This document shows, piece by piece, positions 41,499 through 55,099 of a DNA stretch of 64,000 bases (position 1 is the stretch's first letter; every line of letters starts with the position of its first letter). Below the pieces are notes generated by a model that made no database searches, was not told the origin of the DNA, and saw only the letters and a program-made list of their open reading frames with translations. This stretch comes from Helicobacter himalayensis (GTDB lineage: Bacteria > Campylobacterota > Campylobacteria > Campylobacterales > Helicobacteraceae). The translations under genes were made by a program, and so were the position numbers. Where the stretch lies: assembly GCF_001602095.1 (NCBI RefSeq), contig NZ_CP014991.1, positions 744,001 through 808,000 on the forward strand, written 5' to 3'.

Positions 41499-42474
41499 TT
41501 TTACTTTTGGTCCGATTCTCTCACGGCGCTTTGGCTATTCTCTGGGGATTGATTTATCTCCTAGTCTTAAGCAGTGTAATTTTGACTGCCTTTACTGCGA
41601 GCTAAAGCCTGCCCGCGCGCAAGATTCTATGCAAGAGGTGGCGCAAGTCTCACTTGTGATAGAGCAAATCGCGCAAACCCTCCATTCTCTCCAAAAATCG
41701 CAAGCAAAGGTTGATGTGCTCACATTTACCGCAAATGGCGAGCCTACACTTTATCCGCATTTGTATGAATTGATTATGGAATCTAAGAAACTCCTAGCCA
41801 CCTTTAAAAACACGTCTTTTGAGAACATTAAGACGCTTATTTTAAGCAATGGTTCGCTTTTTTGGAAAAAAGAAGTGCAAAAGGCATTACTTGAATTTGA
41901 TATGGTGAAGTTTTCGCTAGATTCTCTCAATGAGCGGATTTTTAAGCGTGTGGATAGAGCGCATAAAAGTTTGGATATTACGCAGATAAAAGAAGGAATC
42001 GCGGAGTTTTCACACATTTTTAAAGGCGCGCTTATTGGCGAGATTTTGCTTGTGAAGGATGTGAATGATGATATGGATTCCGCTAGAGAATTAGCGCAAT
42101 TTTTGCAAAGCATAGCAATAAGTCGCCTTGATATTGGCACGATTGATCGCCCTAGCGCGCATATTGCCACGCCCCTAACGCAGGAAGAAATCGAGCATTT
42201 TGCAAGTGTGTTTGAAAATATTTGTGTATGCCTGCCACAGCGTAATTTTGCCAAACAAGGCTCAGCGCAAGGGCAAAGCGTGCTACAAGAACCAAAGCAG
42301 GAATTAAGCAAGGATGATATCATCACACAAATTGCCCTTCGTCCGCTAAGCAAAGAGGATTTGCAGATTCTTTATTCTCCTTTGAGTCAGCAACGCGTGC
42401 AAGAGCTTGTGGATTCTCAAATACTTGCGTGGGTGAAAGTGGGGAGTGTGAGTTTTCTTAAATACATAAAATAG
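41473..42474 (+). CDS. Radical SAM protein (COG0731-like Fe-S oxidoreductase)
   Basis: The 333-residue protein has FGPILSRRFGYSLGIDLSP followed by the 4Fe-4S motif CNFDCLYC (C-x3-C-x2-C, near 35-42). TFTANGEPTLYP, the SAM-binding glycine region, comes next. A C-terminal extension of about 90 residues shows a helical, charged pattern. This N-terminal layout belongs to the radical SAM group related to wyosine-base enzymes. The bacterial members have no established function. An in-frame ATG at 41485 gives a start nearer to the family (MAKNNFTFGPIL). The gene overlaps the lipoprotein gene by 26 or 14 bases depending on the start used. Confidence 0.8.
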   Translation: MKSSMAKNNFTFGPILSRRFGYSLGIDLSPSLKQCNFDCLYCELKPARAQDSMQEVAQVSLVIEQIAQTLHSLQKSQAKVDVLTFTANGEPTLYPHLYELIMESKKLLATFKNTSFENIKTLILSNGSLFWKKEVQKALLEFDMVKFSLDSLNERIFKRVDRAHKSLDITQIKEGIAEFSHIFKGALIGEILLVKDVNDDMDSARELAQFLQSIAISRLDIGTIDRPSAHIATPLTQEEIEHFASVFENICVCLPQRNFAKQGSAQGQSVLQEPKQELSKDDIITQIALRPLSKEDLQILYSPLSQQRVQELVDSQILAWVKVGSVSFLKYIK

Positions 42475-42512
42475 GACGTGCGGAAATTTATCGCAACATT
42501 TAAGGATTCAAG

Positions 42513-44651
<2,139 letters not shown>

Positions 44652-44688
44652 CTAAAATCTTACCAAAAATACGCCTTAGGAGATTGCT

Positions 44689-45639
44689 TTGATAGATAAT
44701 ATTGACACCACACTGCATTTAAAAAACGAAGCACAATTCCTTTGTTTCACACTTGAAAAAGAAGGGGACAAGGAAAGCCAGCTGTATGCGATGAATGTTT
44801 TTAAGGTAAAGGAAATTATTTACTATACTGATGTGCTGACAAAGACCGAAGGACAGCAAGAAGGCGTATTGCTCGGGTTTCTAACCGTGCGCGGGACGAC
44901 AATACCGCTTGTGGATATGCGCAGATGGTTGCATTACAATCCAAGCGAGCCTAACCGCGATTTGCGTCCATTTTCTATTGAGAGCCCAGATGATAAATCC
45001 CTCGTGGTAATTTGTAACTTTTCAAATTACACTGTTGGGCTAAAGATTCTAGGCGTTAGGCGTATTATCCAAAAAAATTGGAACGAGGTTAATGTCGGCA
45101 GTGAGTTTGGGATTGATGGAAATTCAAAAGTGACTGCTACCACCAAATATGACGATAGTACGGTTATCCAAATCCTTGATGTGGAACGTATGGTGGCTGA
45201 TGTTTTCCCAATGCAAGATGCCTCGCACCAGTTGGAATTAGAGAGTATTAGCGCGATACATAGTAACAGAATTGTGCTTTTGGCTGAAGATTCTAAAACA
45301 GCGGCAAAGTCCTTGCAACACATCATTGAAAGGCTTGAGTTGCAGTATTTTACCTTCCCAAATGGCAAGGCACTTTTAGATTATCTTAATAATGCGGGTG
45401 TGGCACAGATGGTTGGCGCGATTATCACAGACCTTGAAATGCCAATGATTTCGGGCTTTGAGGTGCTTAAAAGGGTGAAGGATAATCCAGAAACAGCGCA
45501 TATTCCTGTGATTATAAACTCATCTATGAGTTCAGATTCCAATAAGCAAATGGCAGAAGCGCTCAAAGCTGATGCGTTTATCACAAAATCTAATCCAATT
45601 GAAGTGGAGCAGGCACTCAAACGCTTGCTAAAAAATTAG
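44689..45639 (+). CDS. cheV: Chemotaxis coupling protein CheV
   Basis: CheV couples chemoreceptors to the kinase CheA and carries its own receiver domain. The 316-residue protein has an N-terminal CheW domain (about 15-170: FKVKEIIYYT, GFLTVRGTTIPLVDMRRWL). The C-terminal response-regulator domain (about 190-312) has the phospho-acceptor Asp in AIITDLEMPMISGFE near 249 and a Lys in FITKSNP. The start codon is TTG, with a TTAGGAGA site upstream. The ligA-cheV-aspS-adk order corresponds to the H. pylori locus of one of its three cheV genes, so this is probably the CheV2 orthologue. Confidence 0.93.
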   Translation: MIDNIDTTLHLKNEAQFLCFTLEKEGDKESQLYAMNVFKVKEIIYYTDVLTKTEGQQEGVLLGFLTVRGTTIPLVDMRRWLHYNPSEPNRDLRPFSIESPDDKSLVVICNFSNYTVGLKILGVRRIIQKNWNEVNVGSEFGIDGNSKVTATTKYDDSTVIQILDVERMVADVFPMQDASHQLELESISAIHSNRIVLLAEDSKTAAKSLQHIIERLELQYFTFPNGKALLDYLNNAGVAQMVGAIITDLEMPMISGFEVLKRVKDNPETAHIPVIINSSMSSDSNKQMAEALKADAFITKSNPIEVEQALKRLLKN

Positions 45640-45708
45640 AATCTAGGCTTTTGCGAATTAAATTTGCTTAATGTGTAAAAAATAAAATTTTCTGAAAAAA
45701 GGGCAGTA

Positions 45709-47457
45709 ATGTATAGAACTCATCTTTGCGCAGATGTGAGCGAAAAACTCATAGGAGAATCTGTGCGTGTGTGCGGGTGGTGTAATAGCTATCGTGATCA
45801 CGGTGGCGTAGTGTTTTTAGACTTGCGAGATAAAAGCGGTATCGTGCAGCTTGTGTGTGATCCAAACTCTAGTGCGCATAAAATTGCTTCAAGCGTGCGC
45901 GATGAATTTGTCCTTATTGCTAGTGGGAAGGTGCGCGCGCGTGGCGAGGGGCTAGAAAATCCAAAATTAAAAAGTGGCAAGGTGGAAATTGCGCTAGATT
46001 CTCTAATTATCGAAAATAAATCACTCACACCGCCAATTGACATTAACGCTACAACCTCTACAAATGAGGAATTACGCTTAAAATACCGCTATTTAGACTT
46101 GCGTGCGAGCAAGAATTTTGAAATTTTTAAATTGCGCTCAGATGTGGCAATTGCAGCGCGTAATTCCTTGCAAAAAATGGGTTTTTTAGAGGTGGAGACA
46201 CCCATACTTACAGCTAGCACGCCGGAGGGTGCGCGCGATTATCTCGTGCCTTCACGCGTGCATGATGGGCAGTTTTTCGCTCTGCCACAAAGTCCGCAAC
46301 TTTTTAAGCAATTGCTTATGGTGGGTGGATTTGATAGATATTTTCAGATTGCAAAGTGCTTCCGCGATGAGGATTTGCGCGCGGACAGACAGCCGGAATT
46401 TACCCAAATCGATGTAGAAATGAGCTTTTGTGATGAAAATGATGTGATGGAAGTATGTGAGAATCTGCTAAAAGATATTTTTAGTGCTAGCGGTGTGGAG
46501 ATACACACGCCTTTTGCGCGTATGCCCTATAGTGAAGCGATGGAGACTTATGGGAGCGATAAGCCGGATTTGCGCTTTGGACTACCTTTGGTGGAAGTGG
46601 GTGATTTGTTTTTGAATTCTAGCAATGAAATTTTCGCAAATATCGCAAAAGATAGCAAAAACAATCGCATAAAAGCACTATGTGTCAAAGGTGGAGATTC
46701 TCTTTTTACGCGCAAGACTTTGGGCGAGGCAGAGGAGTTTGTGCGTAAATTTGGCGCAAAGGGCTTGGCGTATATCCAAGTCAAGGAGGATGGGCTTAAA
46801 GGTCCGCTTGTGAAGTTTTTAGATTCTAGCCTTCAGACTTTGATAGAGCGCGTGGGTGCGGAAAAGGGTGATATTATTTTCTTTGGTGCGGGGAATAAAA
46901 AAGTCGTATGGGATTATATGGGGCGCTTGCGTCTTAAAATCGCGCAGGATTTTGGCTTGATAGATTCTAAGAAATTGGAGTTTGTGTGGGTGGTTGATTT
47001 CCCAATGTTTGAGCGCAATGATGATGGCTCACTTTCAGCCTTGCATCACCCTTTCACAATGCCTAAAAATTTAGAATCTAAAGACGCAGAATTTATCCAA
47101 TCAGTCGCGTATGACATCGTGCTAAATGGCGTGGAACTGGGCGGTGGTAGCATCAGAATCCACAAAAATGAGATTCAGCAAAAAGTCTTTAAGCTTCTTA
47201 ATATTTCACAAGAGCAAGCAAAAGAGCGTTTTGGTTTTTTGCTTGAGGCGTTAAGCTATGGTGCGCCCCCGCACGGGGGCTTTGCGATTGGCTTTGATAG
47301 GCTTATTATGCTTTTGAGCAAAAGTGAGTCGTTGCGCGATGTTATCGCATTTCCTAAAACACAAAAGGCTGCATGTCTGCTTGTGGGTGCGCCAAACGAA
47401 GTTGATGAAGCACAGTTGCGAGAATTGCATATACGATTGCGCAACCCAAAGAACTAG
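45709..47457 (+). CDS. aspS: Aspartate-tRNA ligase
   Basis: This class II synthetase charges tRNA-Asp and, in Helicobacter, is usually non-discriminating, also making Asp-tRNA-Asn for GatCAB. The 582-residue bacterial-type enzyme has an N-terminal OB fold ([20 protein letters not shown]), class II motif 2 ([20 protein letters not shown]) and the large GAD insertion domain. Motif 3 is [13 protein letters not shown] near 525. Length is standard for bacteria. Whether it discriminates cannot be read from the sequence here. Confidence 0.97.
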   Translation: MYRTHLCADVSEKLIGESVRVCGWCNSYRDHGGVVFLDLRDKSGIVQLVCDPNSSAHKIASSVRDEFVLIASGKVRARGEGLENPKLKSGKVEIALDSLIIENKSLTPPIDINATTSTNEELRLKYRYLDLRASKNFEIFKLRSDVAIAARNSLQKMGFLEVETPILTASTPEGARDYLVPSRVHDGQFFALPQSPQLFKQLLMVGGFDRYFQIAKCFRDEDLRADRQPEFTQIDVEMSFCDENDVMEVCENLLKDIFSASGVEIHTPFARMPYSEAMETYGSDKPDLRFGLPLVEVGDLFLNSSNEIFANIAKDSKNNRIKALCVKGGDSLFTRKTLGEAEEFVRKFGAKGLAYIQVKEDGLKGPLVKFLDSSLQTLIERVGAEKGDIIFFGAGNKKVVWDYMGRLRLKIAQDFGLIDSKKLEFVWVVDFPMFERNDDGSLSALHHPFTMPKNLESKDAEFIQSVAYDIVLNGVELGGGSIRIHKNEIQQKVFKLLNISQEQAKERFGFLLEALSYGAPPHGGFAIGFDRLIMLLSKSESLRDVIAFPKTQKAACLLVGAPNEVDEAQLRELHIRLRNPKN

Positions 47458-47487
47458 ACATATTTTAAACTTCAAGGAGGCAAATTT

Positions 47488-48060
47488 ATGAAACAGATTT
47501 TTTTAATCATCGGAGCGCCCGGTAGTGGGAAAACCACGGACGCACAAATCATTGCAAAAAACAATACTGATAAAATTGTGCATTATTCCACAGGTGATTT
47601 ATTACGCGAGGAAGTGGCAAGCGGAAGTGAGAGGGGCAAGCTTATTGATAGCTTTGTGGGTAAAGGCAATCTCGTGCCACTTGAAATTGTGGTGAGCACG
47701 ATTGTCGGGGCGATTAAAAATGCACCAAAAGATGTGATTTTGATTGATGGCTATCCGCGCAGTGTGGAGCAAATGGAAGCGCTAGATTCTGAGCTTAAAG
47801 CGCATAGTGATGTAAAGCTAAAAAGTGTTATTGAAGTGGTTGTCAGTGAGCAGGTGGCGCGTGATAGAGTGCTAGGGCGCGCGCGTGGGGCTGATGACAA
47901 TGAGCAGGTTTTCAATAATCGTATCAGTGTGTATCTCGCGCCACTTCAGGCGATAGAGGGGTTTTATAGCAAAGAGGGCTTGTTGCACAAAATCAATGGT
48001 GAGCGCACGATAGAAGAGATTGTGAGCGATATGAACGCGCATATACTCTCTAAATTATAG
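47488..48060 (+). CDS. adk: Adenylate kinase
   Basis: Adenylate kinase balances AMP, ADP and ATP. The 190-residue short-form enzyme has the P-loop [13 protein letters not shown] (8-20), [10 protein letters not shown] with the AMP-binding Arg, and the LIDGYPRS segment near 86. No zinc-lid domain is present. AAGGAGG lies just before ATG. It follows aspS by 30 bases in the same transcript. Confidence 0.95.
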   Translation: MKQIFLIIGAPGSGKTTDAQIIAKNNTDKIVHYSTGDLLREEVASGSERGKLIDSFVGKGNLVPLEIVVSTIVGAIKNAPKDVILIDGYPRSVEQMEALDSELKAHSDVKLKSVIEVVVSEQVARDRVLGRARGADDNEQVFNNRISVYLAPLQAIEGFYSKEGLLHKINGERTIEEIVSDMNAHILSKL

Positions 48061-48157
48061 AATCTTAGAGTAGATTGGTTCAAATTTTGTGAGGCTTAGC
48101 AATGATGTGTTGTGCCATTGCGCGCAAAGCGAAGTGTGATTTGACTGCACGAGATGA

Positions 48158-48163
48158 TACAAT
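48158..48163 (+). promoter_or_regulatory. Putative -10 box for ppa
   Basis: TACAAT, preceded by GATGA, lies 31 bases before ppa in a 128-base gap. A TTGACT at 48141 is only 11 bases upstream, too close to act as a -35 box. Confidence 0.4.
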
Positions 48164-48188
48164 TTTAAAGAAATAATAAGGAGAAACA

Positions 48189-48710
48189 ATGAACTTAGAC
48201 AAAATCAAAGTAGGCTCAAACCCTGACGCTATTAATGCGGTAATCGAAATCCCCTATGGCTCAAATATTAAATACGAAGTCGATAAAGAATCTGGTGCAG
48301 TGGTGGTTGATCGCGTAATGTATAGCGCGATGTTTTACCCAGCAAACTATGGCTTTGTGCCGAATACGCTCGCAGATGATGGCGATCCTGTGGATATACT
48401 TGTGTTAAATGAGTATCCATTACAGGCTGGAAGTGTGATTAAATGCCGACTTATCGGCGTGCTCATAATGGAAGATGAAAGCGGAATGGACGAAAAACTC
48501 CTAAGTGTGCCGGTTTCAAAGATAGATCCTCGTTATGAAAAAATCCAAACCTACCAAGATTTACCACAAATCACGCTTGATAGGATTAAAAATTTCTTTG
48601 AGACTTACAAAATCCTAGAGCCAAACAAATGGGTGAAAGTAAAGGATTTTAAAGGAATAGATGAGGCAAAGCAGATTCTAGAATCTAGCATTCAAAACGC
48701 CAAAAAGTAA
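48189..48710 (+). CDS. ppa: Inorganic pyrophosphatase
   Basis: This soluble family I enzyme hydrolyses pyrophosphate and drives biosynthetic reactions. The 173-residue hexameric-type protein has IEIPYGSNIKYEVDKE near 18, YPANYGFVPNTLADDGDPVD near 51-70 (catalytic acidic residues) and the LLSVPVSKIDPRY segment. The length is standard. AAGGAGA precedes ATG. It has its own presumed promoter. Confidence 0.97.
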   Translation: MNLDKIKVGSNPDAINAVIEIPYGSNIKYEVDKESGAVVVDRVMYSAMFYPANYGFVPNTLADDGDPVDILVLNEYPLQAGSVIKCRLIGVLIMEDESGMDEKLLSVPVSKIDPRYEKIQTYQDLPQITLDRIKNFFETYKILEPNKWVKVKDFKGIDEAKQILESSIQNAKK

Positions 48711-48733
48711 GATTTTAATTAACCTCTTTGTCT

Positions 48734-48739
48734 TATAAT
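48734..48739 (+). promoter_or_regulatory. Putative -10 box for acnB
   Basis: A perfect TATAAT (context TCTTATAATTAAG) lies 47 bases before the acnB start in the 75-base gap after ppa. Confidence 0.5.
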
Positions 48740-48785
48740 TAAGCTCTTTAGCAATAGCTTTAAGCAATAAGTCAAGGAGGAGAGT

Positions 48786-51386
48786 ATGAGTAAAGAGCAA
48801 TTCACGCAGTTCATCGCGCAATACAACGAGCAAAAATCACAACGAGAAAGTCAAGGTGTCCCCCCACTTCCACTTACAGAGGAGCAGACGCGCCTAGCGA
48901 TTGCAATTTGCAAAAGTGCAGAATCTAGTAATGAGCAGAGGGCATTTGCGAAAGAGCTTCTAATCCACCGCGTAAATCCGGGCGTAGATGATGGCGCAAA
49001 ACTTAAGGCGGAGTTTTTAAGCGAGATTCTTAAAAATACAGATTCTAAACAGAGTGGTTCTCAGGTTTTTACACCACAAGAAGCCGTTACTTATCTCGGC
49101 ACAATGCTTGGTGGCTACAATGTCGCGCCACTTATTGAGGGGTTGAAGCTAGCAGATTCCGAGCTTGCAAAGCTTTGCGCGGAGACACTCAAACATACAT
49201 TGTTGCTTTATAATAGCTTTGATACCATTGCCGAGCTTAGTAGGACAAATGCCCTTGCAAAGGAGGTTTTGCAGTCTTACGCAGAGGCAGAGTGGTTTTT
49301 GGCAAAGCCCGAGCTAGAGAAAGTCATCAAAGCCTGTGTTTTCAAAATTGATGGCGAGACAAACACTGATGATTTAAGCCCTGCAAGCGATGCATTCACA
49401 AGGAGCGACATTCCTTTACATGCAAAAGCGATGCTAAAAGCACGCGTTGAAAACTATGAACAACGCATTAGTGCCATTAAAGAGCTAGCCAAAAAGCACA
49501 ACGCGCAAGTTGCCTACACAGGCGATGTGGTCGGTACAGGTAGTAGCCGAAAGTCTGCGTGCAATTCCATTATGTGGCATTTTGGCAAGGATATTCCCTA
49601 TATCCCAAACAAGCGAGGTGGTGGGCTGGTGCTAGGCTCTGTGATAGCGCCTATTTTCTTTAATACCTGCGAAGATTCTGGTGCGTTGCCGATTGTCGTC
49701 GATGTCAAGGATTTGAATGAAGGCGATATTATAGAAATCCACACGCAAGAGGGCGTCATCAAAAAAGATGACAAGCAAATTGCAACATTTAGCCTTACGC
49801 CTGTTACGCTAAGTGATGAAATCCGCGCAGGTGGGAGAATTTCTCTCATCATCGGGCGTAATCTCACCGCAAAAGCACGCGAGTTTCTTAAGCTTTCACC
49901 AAGCGAAGTGTTTAAAAAACCACAAGAGCCTGCGCAGAAAAGTTGCGGATTTACCCAAGCGCAAAAAATTGTTGGACGTGCTTGTGGTGTTGAGGGCGTG
50001 CGTCCGGGCACATATTGCGAGCCAAAAACCACCACTGTTGGTAGTCAAGATACCACAGGTGCAATGACGCGAGATGAGATTAAAGAGCTTGCGGCAATTA
50101 GCTTTGGCGCGGATTTTGTGATGCAGAGTTTTTGCCACACAGCCGCGTATCCAAAGCCCGCTGATGTGAGCTTACAGGCGACTTTGCCAAGCTTTATCTC
50201 ATCAAAAGGCGGTGTGGCATTGCGTCCAAAAGATGGCGTGATACACTCGTGGCTTAATAGATTCTGTCTGCCTGATACACTCGGCACGGGTGGGGATTCT
50301 CATACGCGCTTTCCTATCGGTATTTCATTCCCCGCAGGAAGCGGGCTTGTGGCATTTGCGGCGGTGACTGGCACTATGCCACTTGATATGCCAGAATCCG
50401 TGCTTGTACGCTTTAAAGGTAGGCTTAATCCGGGCATTACTTTGCGCGATTTGGTCAATGCTATCCCCTACTATGCGATAAAACAAGGGCTTTTGACCGT
50501 GGAGAAAAAGGGCAAGAAAAATATTTTTAGCGGGAGAATCTTAGAGATTGAGGGCTTGGGCGATTTGAAAGTCGAGCAAGCTTTTGAGCTAAGCGATGCA
50601 AGTGCGGAGCGCAGTGCTGCTGCGTGTAGCGTGCGTTTAAACAAAGAGCCAATTATTGAGTATCTTAAATCAAATATTACGCTTATTGAATCTATGATTG
50701 CAGATGGCTATAAGGATGCTGTGACCCTGCAACGTCGTGCGGATAAGATGAAAGAGTGGATTAAAAATCCGGTGCTTTTAGAGGCAGATTCTGATGCGGA
50801 GTATGCGGCGGTGATTGAGATTGATTTGAGTGATATTAAAGAACCAATTTTGGCGTGTCCAAATGACCCTGATGATGTGGCGACGTTGAGTGAGATTCTA
50901 AGTAATCCTAAGCGCCCAAAAAATATCGATGAGGTGTTTATCGGAAGCTGTATGACAAATATTGGGCATTTTCGCGCTTTTGGGGAGATAGTCAAAAATG
51001 AGGGGCAGAGCAAGACGCAAATTTGGATAGCACCACCAACAAAAATGGACGAAAAAGAGCTCACAAAAGAGGGCTATCTTTCGCTTTTTGGCGCGGCTGG
51101 TGCGCGGCTGGAGGCACCGGGTTGTAGCCTATGTATGGGAAATCAAGCACGTGTGAGGGATAATGCGGTAGTGTTTTCTACTTCAACGCGTAATTTTGAT
51201 AATCGTATGGGCAAAGGTGCGCAGGTGTATTTAGGAAGTGCGGAACTTGGTGGAGTTTGTGCGATTTTGGGGCGTTTGCCGAGTGTGGAGGAATACCTAC
51301 AAATCGTCCCTAAGAAAATCCACGGACAGGAATCAAGTGTTTATACTTATCTCAACTTTGACAAAATCCCGGATTTCACACTTTAA
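48786..51386 (+). CDS. acnB: Aconitate hydratase B
   Basis: AcnB isomerises citrate to isocitrate in the TCA cycle and, when its cluster is lost, can bind mRNA. The 866-residue protein has the AcnB-specific N-terminal helical domain (about 1-160) and the swivel domain placed N-terminally ([12 protein letters not shown] near 256). The catalytic domains contain [15 protein letters not shown]. The 4Fe-4S cysteines lie in [13 protein letters not shown] near 720 and [12 protein letters not shown] near 780. This domain order separates it from AcnA. CAAGGAGGA precedes ATG. A strong terminator follows. Confidence 0.97.
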   Translation: MSKEQFTQFIAQYNEQKSQRESQGVPPLPLTEEQTRLAIAICKSAESSNEQRAFAKELLIHRVNPGVDDGAKLKAEFLSEILKNTDSKQSGSQVFTPQEAVTYLGTMLGGYNVAPLIEGLKLADSELAKLCAETLKHTLLLYNSFDTIAELSRTNALAKEVLQSYAEAEWFLAKPELEKVIKACVFKIDGETNTDDLSPASDAFTRSDIPLHAKAMLKARVENYEQRISAIKELAKKHNAQVAYTGDVVGTGSSRKSACNSIMWHFGKDIPYIPNKRGGGLVLGSVIAPIFFNTCEDSGALPIVVDVKDLNEGDIIEIHTQEGVIKKDDKQIATFSLTPVTLSDEIRAGGRISLIIGRNLTAKAREFLKLSPSEVFKKPQEPAQKSCGFTQAQKIVGRACGVEGVRPGTYCEPKTTTVGSQDTTGAMTRDEIKELAAISFGADFVMQSFCHTAAYPKPADVSLQATLPSFISSKGGVALRPKDGVIHSWLNRFCLPDTLGTGGDSHTRFPIGISFPAGSGLVAFAAVTGTMPLDMPESVLVRFKGRLNPGITLRDLVNAIPYYAIKQGLLTVEKKGKKNIFSGRILEIEGLGDLKVEQAFELSDASAERSAAACSVRLNKEPIIEYLKSNITLIESMIADGYKDAVTLQRRADKMKEWIKNPVLLEADSDAEYAAVIEIDLSDIKEPILACPNDPDDVATLSEILSNPKRPKNIDEVFIGSCMTNIGHFRAFGEIVKNEGQSKTQIWIAPPTKMDEKELTKEGYLSLFGAAGARLEAPGCSLCMGNQARVRDNAVVFSTSTRNFDNRMGKGAQVYLGSAELGGVCAILGRLPSVEEYLQIVPKKIHGQESSVYTYLNFDKIPDFTL

Positions 51387-51393
51387 AATTATC

Positions 51394-51431
51394 AACAGAA
51401 TAGATTTATATTTTAAATCTATTCTGTTTTT
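51394..51431 (+). terminator. Intrinsic terminator of acnB
   Basis: A perfect 13-14-bp stem (core arms ACAGAATAGATTT and AAATCTATTCTGT) is followed by TTTTT, starting 8 bases after the acnB stop codon. It separates acnB from the convergent kdsB. Confidence 0.9.
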
Positions 51432-51518
51432 AGAATCTGAAGCTACATTAATCTCGCATACGCAAACCAAACAATCTAAGAAATAAAACTAGCTTTTTTT
51501 ATTCAAATATATTACACA

Positions 51519-52238
51519 TCAAAAATATTTTTGCGCTTGTTGTAAGTCTTCTGCTGTGTCAATGCCTATGCTTTGGGTTTGCACGATTTTAAGTGCGATT
51601 GTTTTTGCGTGGTAGATTGCGCGGAGTTGCTCGAGTTTTTCAATATATTCAAGTGGGCTTTTTGGAAGCTTGCAAAAACTTTCCAAATTTTCTTTTCTGA
51701 ATCCATAAAGCCCCAAATGTCCAAGGTATGGATTTTGCTTAATAAACACAGAATCTAGCCCATCGCGACTATAAGGAATCCCAAGCCGAGAAAAATAAAT
51801 CGCCTCACCTTTAGCATTAAGCAAAACTTTCACAAGGTTTGTATCAGCGATTTGTGATGGCTCAATGACTTTTGCAAGAGTATTGAGAAATGCGCTAGAT
51901 TCTGTGCTTAGCTTTTGGAGCATTTCTAGCACATTAGTTTCGATGAAAGGCTCATCTGCTTGCAGATTGATAATAATCGCATCACTTTTAAGCCCTAGTT
52001 TTTGCGCCGCTTCAGCACATCTATCTGTGCCACTCGTATGTGCTTTTGAAGTCAGCACACAAGGGATTTTGTAGCTTTTGCATACTTGCAAGATTGCTTC
52101 ATCATCGCACGCCACGACTACTTCATCGACCTCATTTGCTTTTTGTGCTGTGCGCACGACCATAGGCACACCACCTATTTCGCAAAGCACCTTGCGCGGG
52201 AGGCGTGTAGATTCCAAACGAGCTGGGATTATAATCAT
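51519..52238 (-). CDS. kdsB: 3-deoxy-manno-octulosonate cytidylyltransferase (CMP-Kdo synthetase)
   Basis: KdsB activates Kdo with CTP for inner-core LPS synthesis. The 239-residue protein has the nucleotide-binding start [21 protein letters not shown] (about 3-23) and [10 protein letters not shown] near 95. Segments with [11 protein letters not shown] near 145 and [10 protein letters not shown] near 174 follow. Length is slightly below the usual 245-255. Its first 4 bases overlap the prfA stop (ATGA), so it is translated with prfA. Confidence 0.94.
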   Translation of the reverse strand: MIIIPARLESTRLPRKVLCEIGGVPMVVRTAQKANEVDEVVVACDDEAILQVCKSYKIPCVLTSKAHTSGTDRCAEAAQKLGLKSDAIIINLQADEPFIETNVLEMLQKLSTESSAFLNTLAKVIEPSQIADTNLVKVLLNAKGEAIYFSRLGIPYSRDGLDSVFIKQNPYLGHLGLYGFRKENLESFCKLPKSPLEYIEKLEQLRAIYHAKTIALKIVQTQSIGIDTAEDLQQAQKYF

Positions 52239-53299
52239 TGCACATTCCCCATAGCTTCGCTTTGTGCGGCGGTGATAAGCGGATTTATGACTAAGTCCAA
52301 ATTGCCCGCGAGCATAATCTCCTCTAGGCTATAAAGCGTGAGGTTGATTCTATGGTCGCTAAGGCGATTTTGCGGATAATTGTAGGTGCGGATTCTCTCA
52401 CTTCTATCGCCACTGCCGACTTGATTTTTGCGTGCTTGGGCGTTTTGGGAGATTTGCTCTTCAAGCTGTGCTTCATAAATGCGCGCTTGAAGGATTTTCA
52501 TCGCCTTGTCTTTGTTTTTGTGTTGGGACTTTTCATCTTGCATTGACACGCTAATGCCCGTCGGAATGTGTGTGATACGCACTGCAGAATCTGTCGTATT
52601 TACCGACTGCCCGCCATGTCCGCCTGCACGGAAAACATCAATTTTGAGGTCGCTTGGGTTGATATTCACTTCGACCGCATCAACCTCTGGCATAATCGCC
52701 ACGGTAATTGCAGAAGTGTGAATGCGTCCTTGAGATTCTGTCTCTGGCACGCGCTGGACGCGATGTGTCCCACCTTCAAACTTAAGGCGTGAATACGCGC
52801 CCTTGCCTTTAATTAGCGCGATTATTTCTTTATAGCCACCGACACTATTTTCGCTCGAGCTGATAATTTCCACCTTCCATTTTTGCAAATCTGCGTAGCG
52901 ACAATATGCTTTAAACAAATCGCCCACAAAGATTCCCGCTTCATCACCACCAGTGCCCGCGCGCAACTCCAAATAAATACTTTTATCATCATTAGGATCT
53001 TTGGGGATAAGTAGGATTTTAATTTGCTCTTCAAGCTGTGATTTTTGAGAATCCAACGTTTTAAGCTCTTCTTTTGCAAGCTCGCCTAGCTCTTTGTCCT
53101 CGAGCAAAACCTTATTTTGTGCGATTTGCTCTAGTGTGTGGAGATACTCTTTTGCACTTTTAGCAACTTCTTCAATATCGCTTTGCTCTTTGCTTAGTGT
53201 GGTGAGCTTTTCTACATCAGCGAGTATTTCAGGCTTTTGCAAAAGCTCGGTGATTTCATCATAGCGAGCAATGATTGGATTAAGTTTTTCTGTTAGCAT
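52235..53299 (-). CDS. prfA: Peptide chain release factor 1
   Basis: RF1 reads UAA and UAG and triggers peptide release. The 354-residue protein has the peptidyl-transferase loop [19 protein letters not shown] near 222-240. The anticodon-like tripeptide PAT/PxT region lies in [15 protein letters not shown] near 183. The N-terminal domain is the coiled-coil switch. The length is standard. It follows rpsT by 37 bases and overlaps kdsB. Confidence 0.96.
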   Translation of the reverse strand: MLTEKLNPIIARYDEITELLQKPEILADVEKLTTLSKEQSDIEEVAKSAKEYLHTLEQIAQNKVLLEDKELGELAKEELKTLDSQKSQLEEQIKILLIPKDPNDDKSIYLELRAGTGGDEAGIFVGDLFKAYCRYADLQKWKVEIISSSENSVGGYKEIIALIKGKGAYSRLKFEGGTHRVQRVPETESQGRIHTSAITVAIMPEVDAVEVNINPSDLKIDVFRAGGHGGQSVNTTDSAVRITHIPTGISVSMQDEKSQHKNKDKAMKILQARIYEAQLEEQISQNAQARKNQVGSGDRSERIRTYNYPQNRLSDHRINLTLYSLEEIMLAGNLDLVINPLITAAQSEAMGNVQ

Positions 53300-53336
53300 T
53301 GCGCGCTAGATTCTTTAAATTTAAGGTAGAGGAGAT

Positions 53337-53609
53337 TTATGCGCTAAGTGCGACTTTTTTCACACTCGCATTGAGACGAGAAACTTTGCGTGAAGCGGTA
53401 TTTTTCTTTAAAATTCCCTTGCTTACAAGTTTGTGAATCTCTTTGTTTGCGACCTTCAAACACTCTTGCGCTTTTGTAATGTCTTTTGCCTCGAGAGCTT
53501 CGCGTAATGCACGCACCATATTTTTAAGCTTTGTTTTGTAGTAGCGGTTGCGCTCTGTTCTTACTTTTGTTTGTCTGATACGCTTTTGTGCGGATTTATG
53601 ATTTGCCAT
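53337..53609 (-). CDS. rpsT: 30S ribosomal protein S20
   Basis: S20 binds 16S rRNA helices near the platform. The 90-residue protein is lysine/arginine rich and helical. It has the canonical start [21 protein letters not shown] and the ending [17 protein letters not shown]. It is the first gene of rpsT-prfA-kdsB, facing away from glmM. AAAAGGAT upstream serves as the ribosome site. Confidence 0.96.
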   Translation of the reverse strand: MANHKSAQKRIRQTKVRTERNRYYKTKLKNMVRALREALEAKDITKAQECLKVANKEIHKLVSKGILKKNTASRKVSRLNASVKKVALSA

Positions 53610-53639
53610 AAGACTTAATCCTTTTCTAAAAAAATTTAA

Positions 53640-53653
53640 GGCAGAATTCTGCC
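53640..53653. promoter_or_regulatory. 14-bp perfect palindrome between divergent rpsT and glmM
   Basis: GGCAGAATTCTGCC lies 30 bases upstream of rpsT and 46 bases upstream of glmM, in an AT-rich 90-base gap. It could be an operator or a hairpin in the rpsT leader. No known consensus was recognised. Confidence 0.45.
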
Positions 53654-53699
53654 AAAACTTTAATTAAATAGAGTTTAAAAATACACAAAGGGCAAAAAA

Positions 53700-55076
53700 A
53701 TGAGTAAAAAATCCGCTCAAAAAATTTTTGGCACAGATGGTGTGCGCGGAAAAGCTGGGCAGTTTTTGACGCCAAATTCCGTCATCAAACTTGGCTCAAG
53801 TGCTGGAATCTTTTTTCAAAAAAATCGACAAGAGAATAAGCAAGAGGCTTATACAAAGAAGATTTTAGTAGGCAAAGACACACGCCGTAGTGGCTATATG
53901 ATAGAAAATGCGCTTGTTTCAAGTCTCACTTCAGTAGGCTATGATGTGATACAAGTAGGACCTATGCCAACACCCGCGATTGCCTTTTTGACGGAAGATA
54001 TGCGCTGTGATGCTGGTATTATGATAAGTGCGAGCCACAATCCCTATGATGATAATGGGATAAAATTTTTCGACCATAGCGGTTATAAGCTTGATGAGGA
54101 TAGTGAGCGCAAGATTGAGGCGATTTATGCTGATGAAGAGTTGCAAAATTCTCATCTTAAAGTCGGGCTTGAGATTGGCAATTCAAAACGAATCGATGAT
54201 GTCGTGGGGCGCTACATCGTGCATATCAAAAATTCTTTTCCTAAGAATCTGACTTTACAAGGAATGCGGATAGTGTGTGACTGCGCTAATGGTGCAGCGT
54301 ATAAAGTCGCACCTACGATATTTAGGGAGCTTGGGGCAGATGTGATTGTGATAAATAACGAGCCAAACGGGCATAATATCAACGAGCAATGCGGTGCGAT
54401 GTATCCGCAGATTCTAGCTTCTGAAGTTAAGCGTTATAGGGCAGATATTGGCTTTGCGCTCGATGGTGATGCAGATAGGCTCGTGGTGGCTGATGATGAA
54501 GGCGAGGTGGTGGATGGCGATAAACTTCTTGGGGCATTAGCGTTGTATCAAAAGCAAAATGGTATGCTTAAAGGTGACAAAATTGTGGCAACTTTGATGA
54601 GTAATCTCGCACTTGAAGAATTTCTAATATCCCACAATATAGGGCTTGTGCGTTGCAATGTCGGCGATAAATATGTCATAGAATCACTTAAAAAACACAA
54701 GCTAAATTTTGGCGGGGAAAATAGCGGGCATATTATTTTTAGCGATTATGCAAAAACTGGCGATGGGCTTGCTAGCGCGTTGCAGGTGCTTGCGTATCTG
54801 CGACAAAGCAAGCTAAAACCTTCAATCGCACTCAATCCATTCAAGCTCTATCCTAGTCAGTCGCTCAATCTCAATGTATCACAAAAAATCCCACTAGAGC
54901 AGATTGAAGGCTTGCAAGAAATTTTAGATTCTATCACGCGTGCGCATCATCGCCATTTGGTGCGCTACTCTGGCACGGAAAATAAGCTTAGAATCCTCAT
55001 TGAAGGCAAAGATGAAAATCTCTTGCAATCCCAAATACAAGAGCTAAAAAGCTTTCTTTTGAAAAAACTTGCCTAG
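53700..55076 (+). CDS. glmM: Phosphoglucosamine mutase
   Basis: GlmM converts glucosamine 6-phosphate to the 1-phosphate for UDP-GlcNAc, peptidoglycan and LPS. The 458-residue mutase has [11 protein letters not shown] (10-20) and the phosphoserine loop [16 protein letters not shown] near 113 (Ser about 115). The metal loop is [10 protein letters not shown] near 258, and [15 protein letters not shown] lies near 426. The length is standard (H. pylori 445). It is divergent from rpsT and followed by lspA after a short gap, as in H. pylori. Confidence 0.97.
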   Translation: MSKKSAQKIFGTDGVRGKAGQFLTPNSVIKLGSSAGIFFQKNRQENKQEAYTKKILVGKDTRRSGYMIENALVSSLTSVGYDVIQVGPMPTPAIAFLTEDMRCDAGIMISASHNPYDDNGIKFFDHSGYKLDEDSERKIEAIYADEELQNSHLKVGLEIGNSKRIDDVVGRYIVHIKNSFPKNLTLQGMRIVCDCANGAAYKVAPTIFRELGADVIVINNEPNGHNINEQCGAMYPQILASEVKRYRADIGFALDGDADRLVVADDEGEVVDGDKLLGALALYQKQNGMLKGDKIVATLMSNLALEEFLISHNIGLVRCNVGDKYVIESLKKHKLNFGGENSGHIIFSDYAKTGDGLASALQVLAYLRQSKLKPSIALNPFKLYPSQSLNLNVSQKIPLEQIEGLQEILDSITRAHHRHLVRYSGTENKLRILIEGKDENLLQSQIQELKSFLLKKLA

Positions 55077-55099
55077 ATTCTGTCTTGGGAGCAAGGATT

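Noticed and set aside
49598-50287. Overlapping antisense frames within acnB
   Set aside because: The sense frame encodes an intact aconitase with all cluster ligands; the antisense frames have no support.
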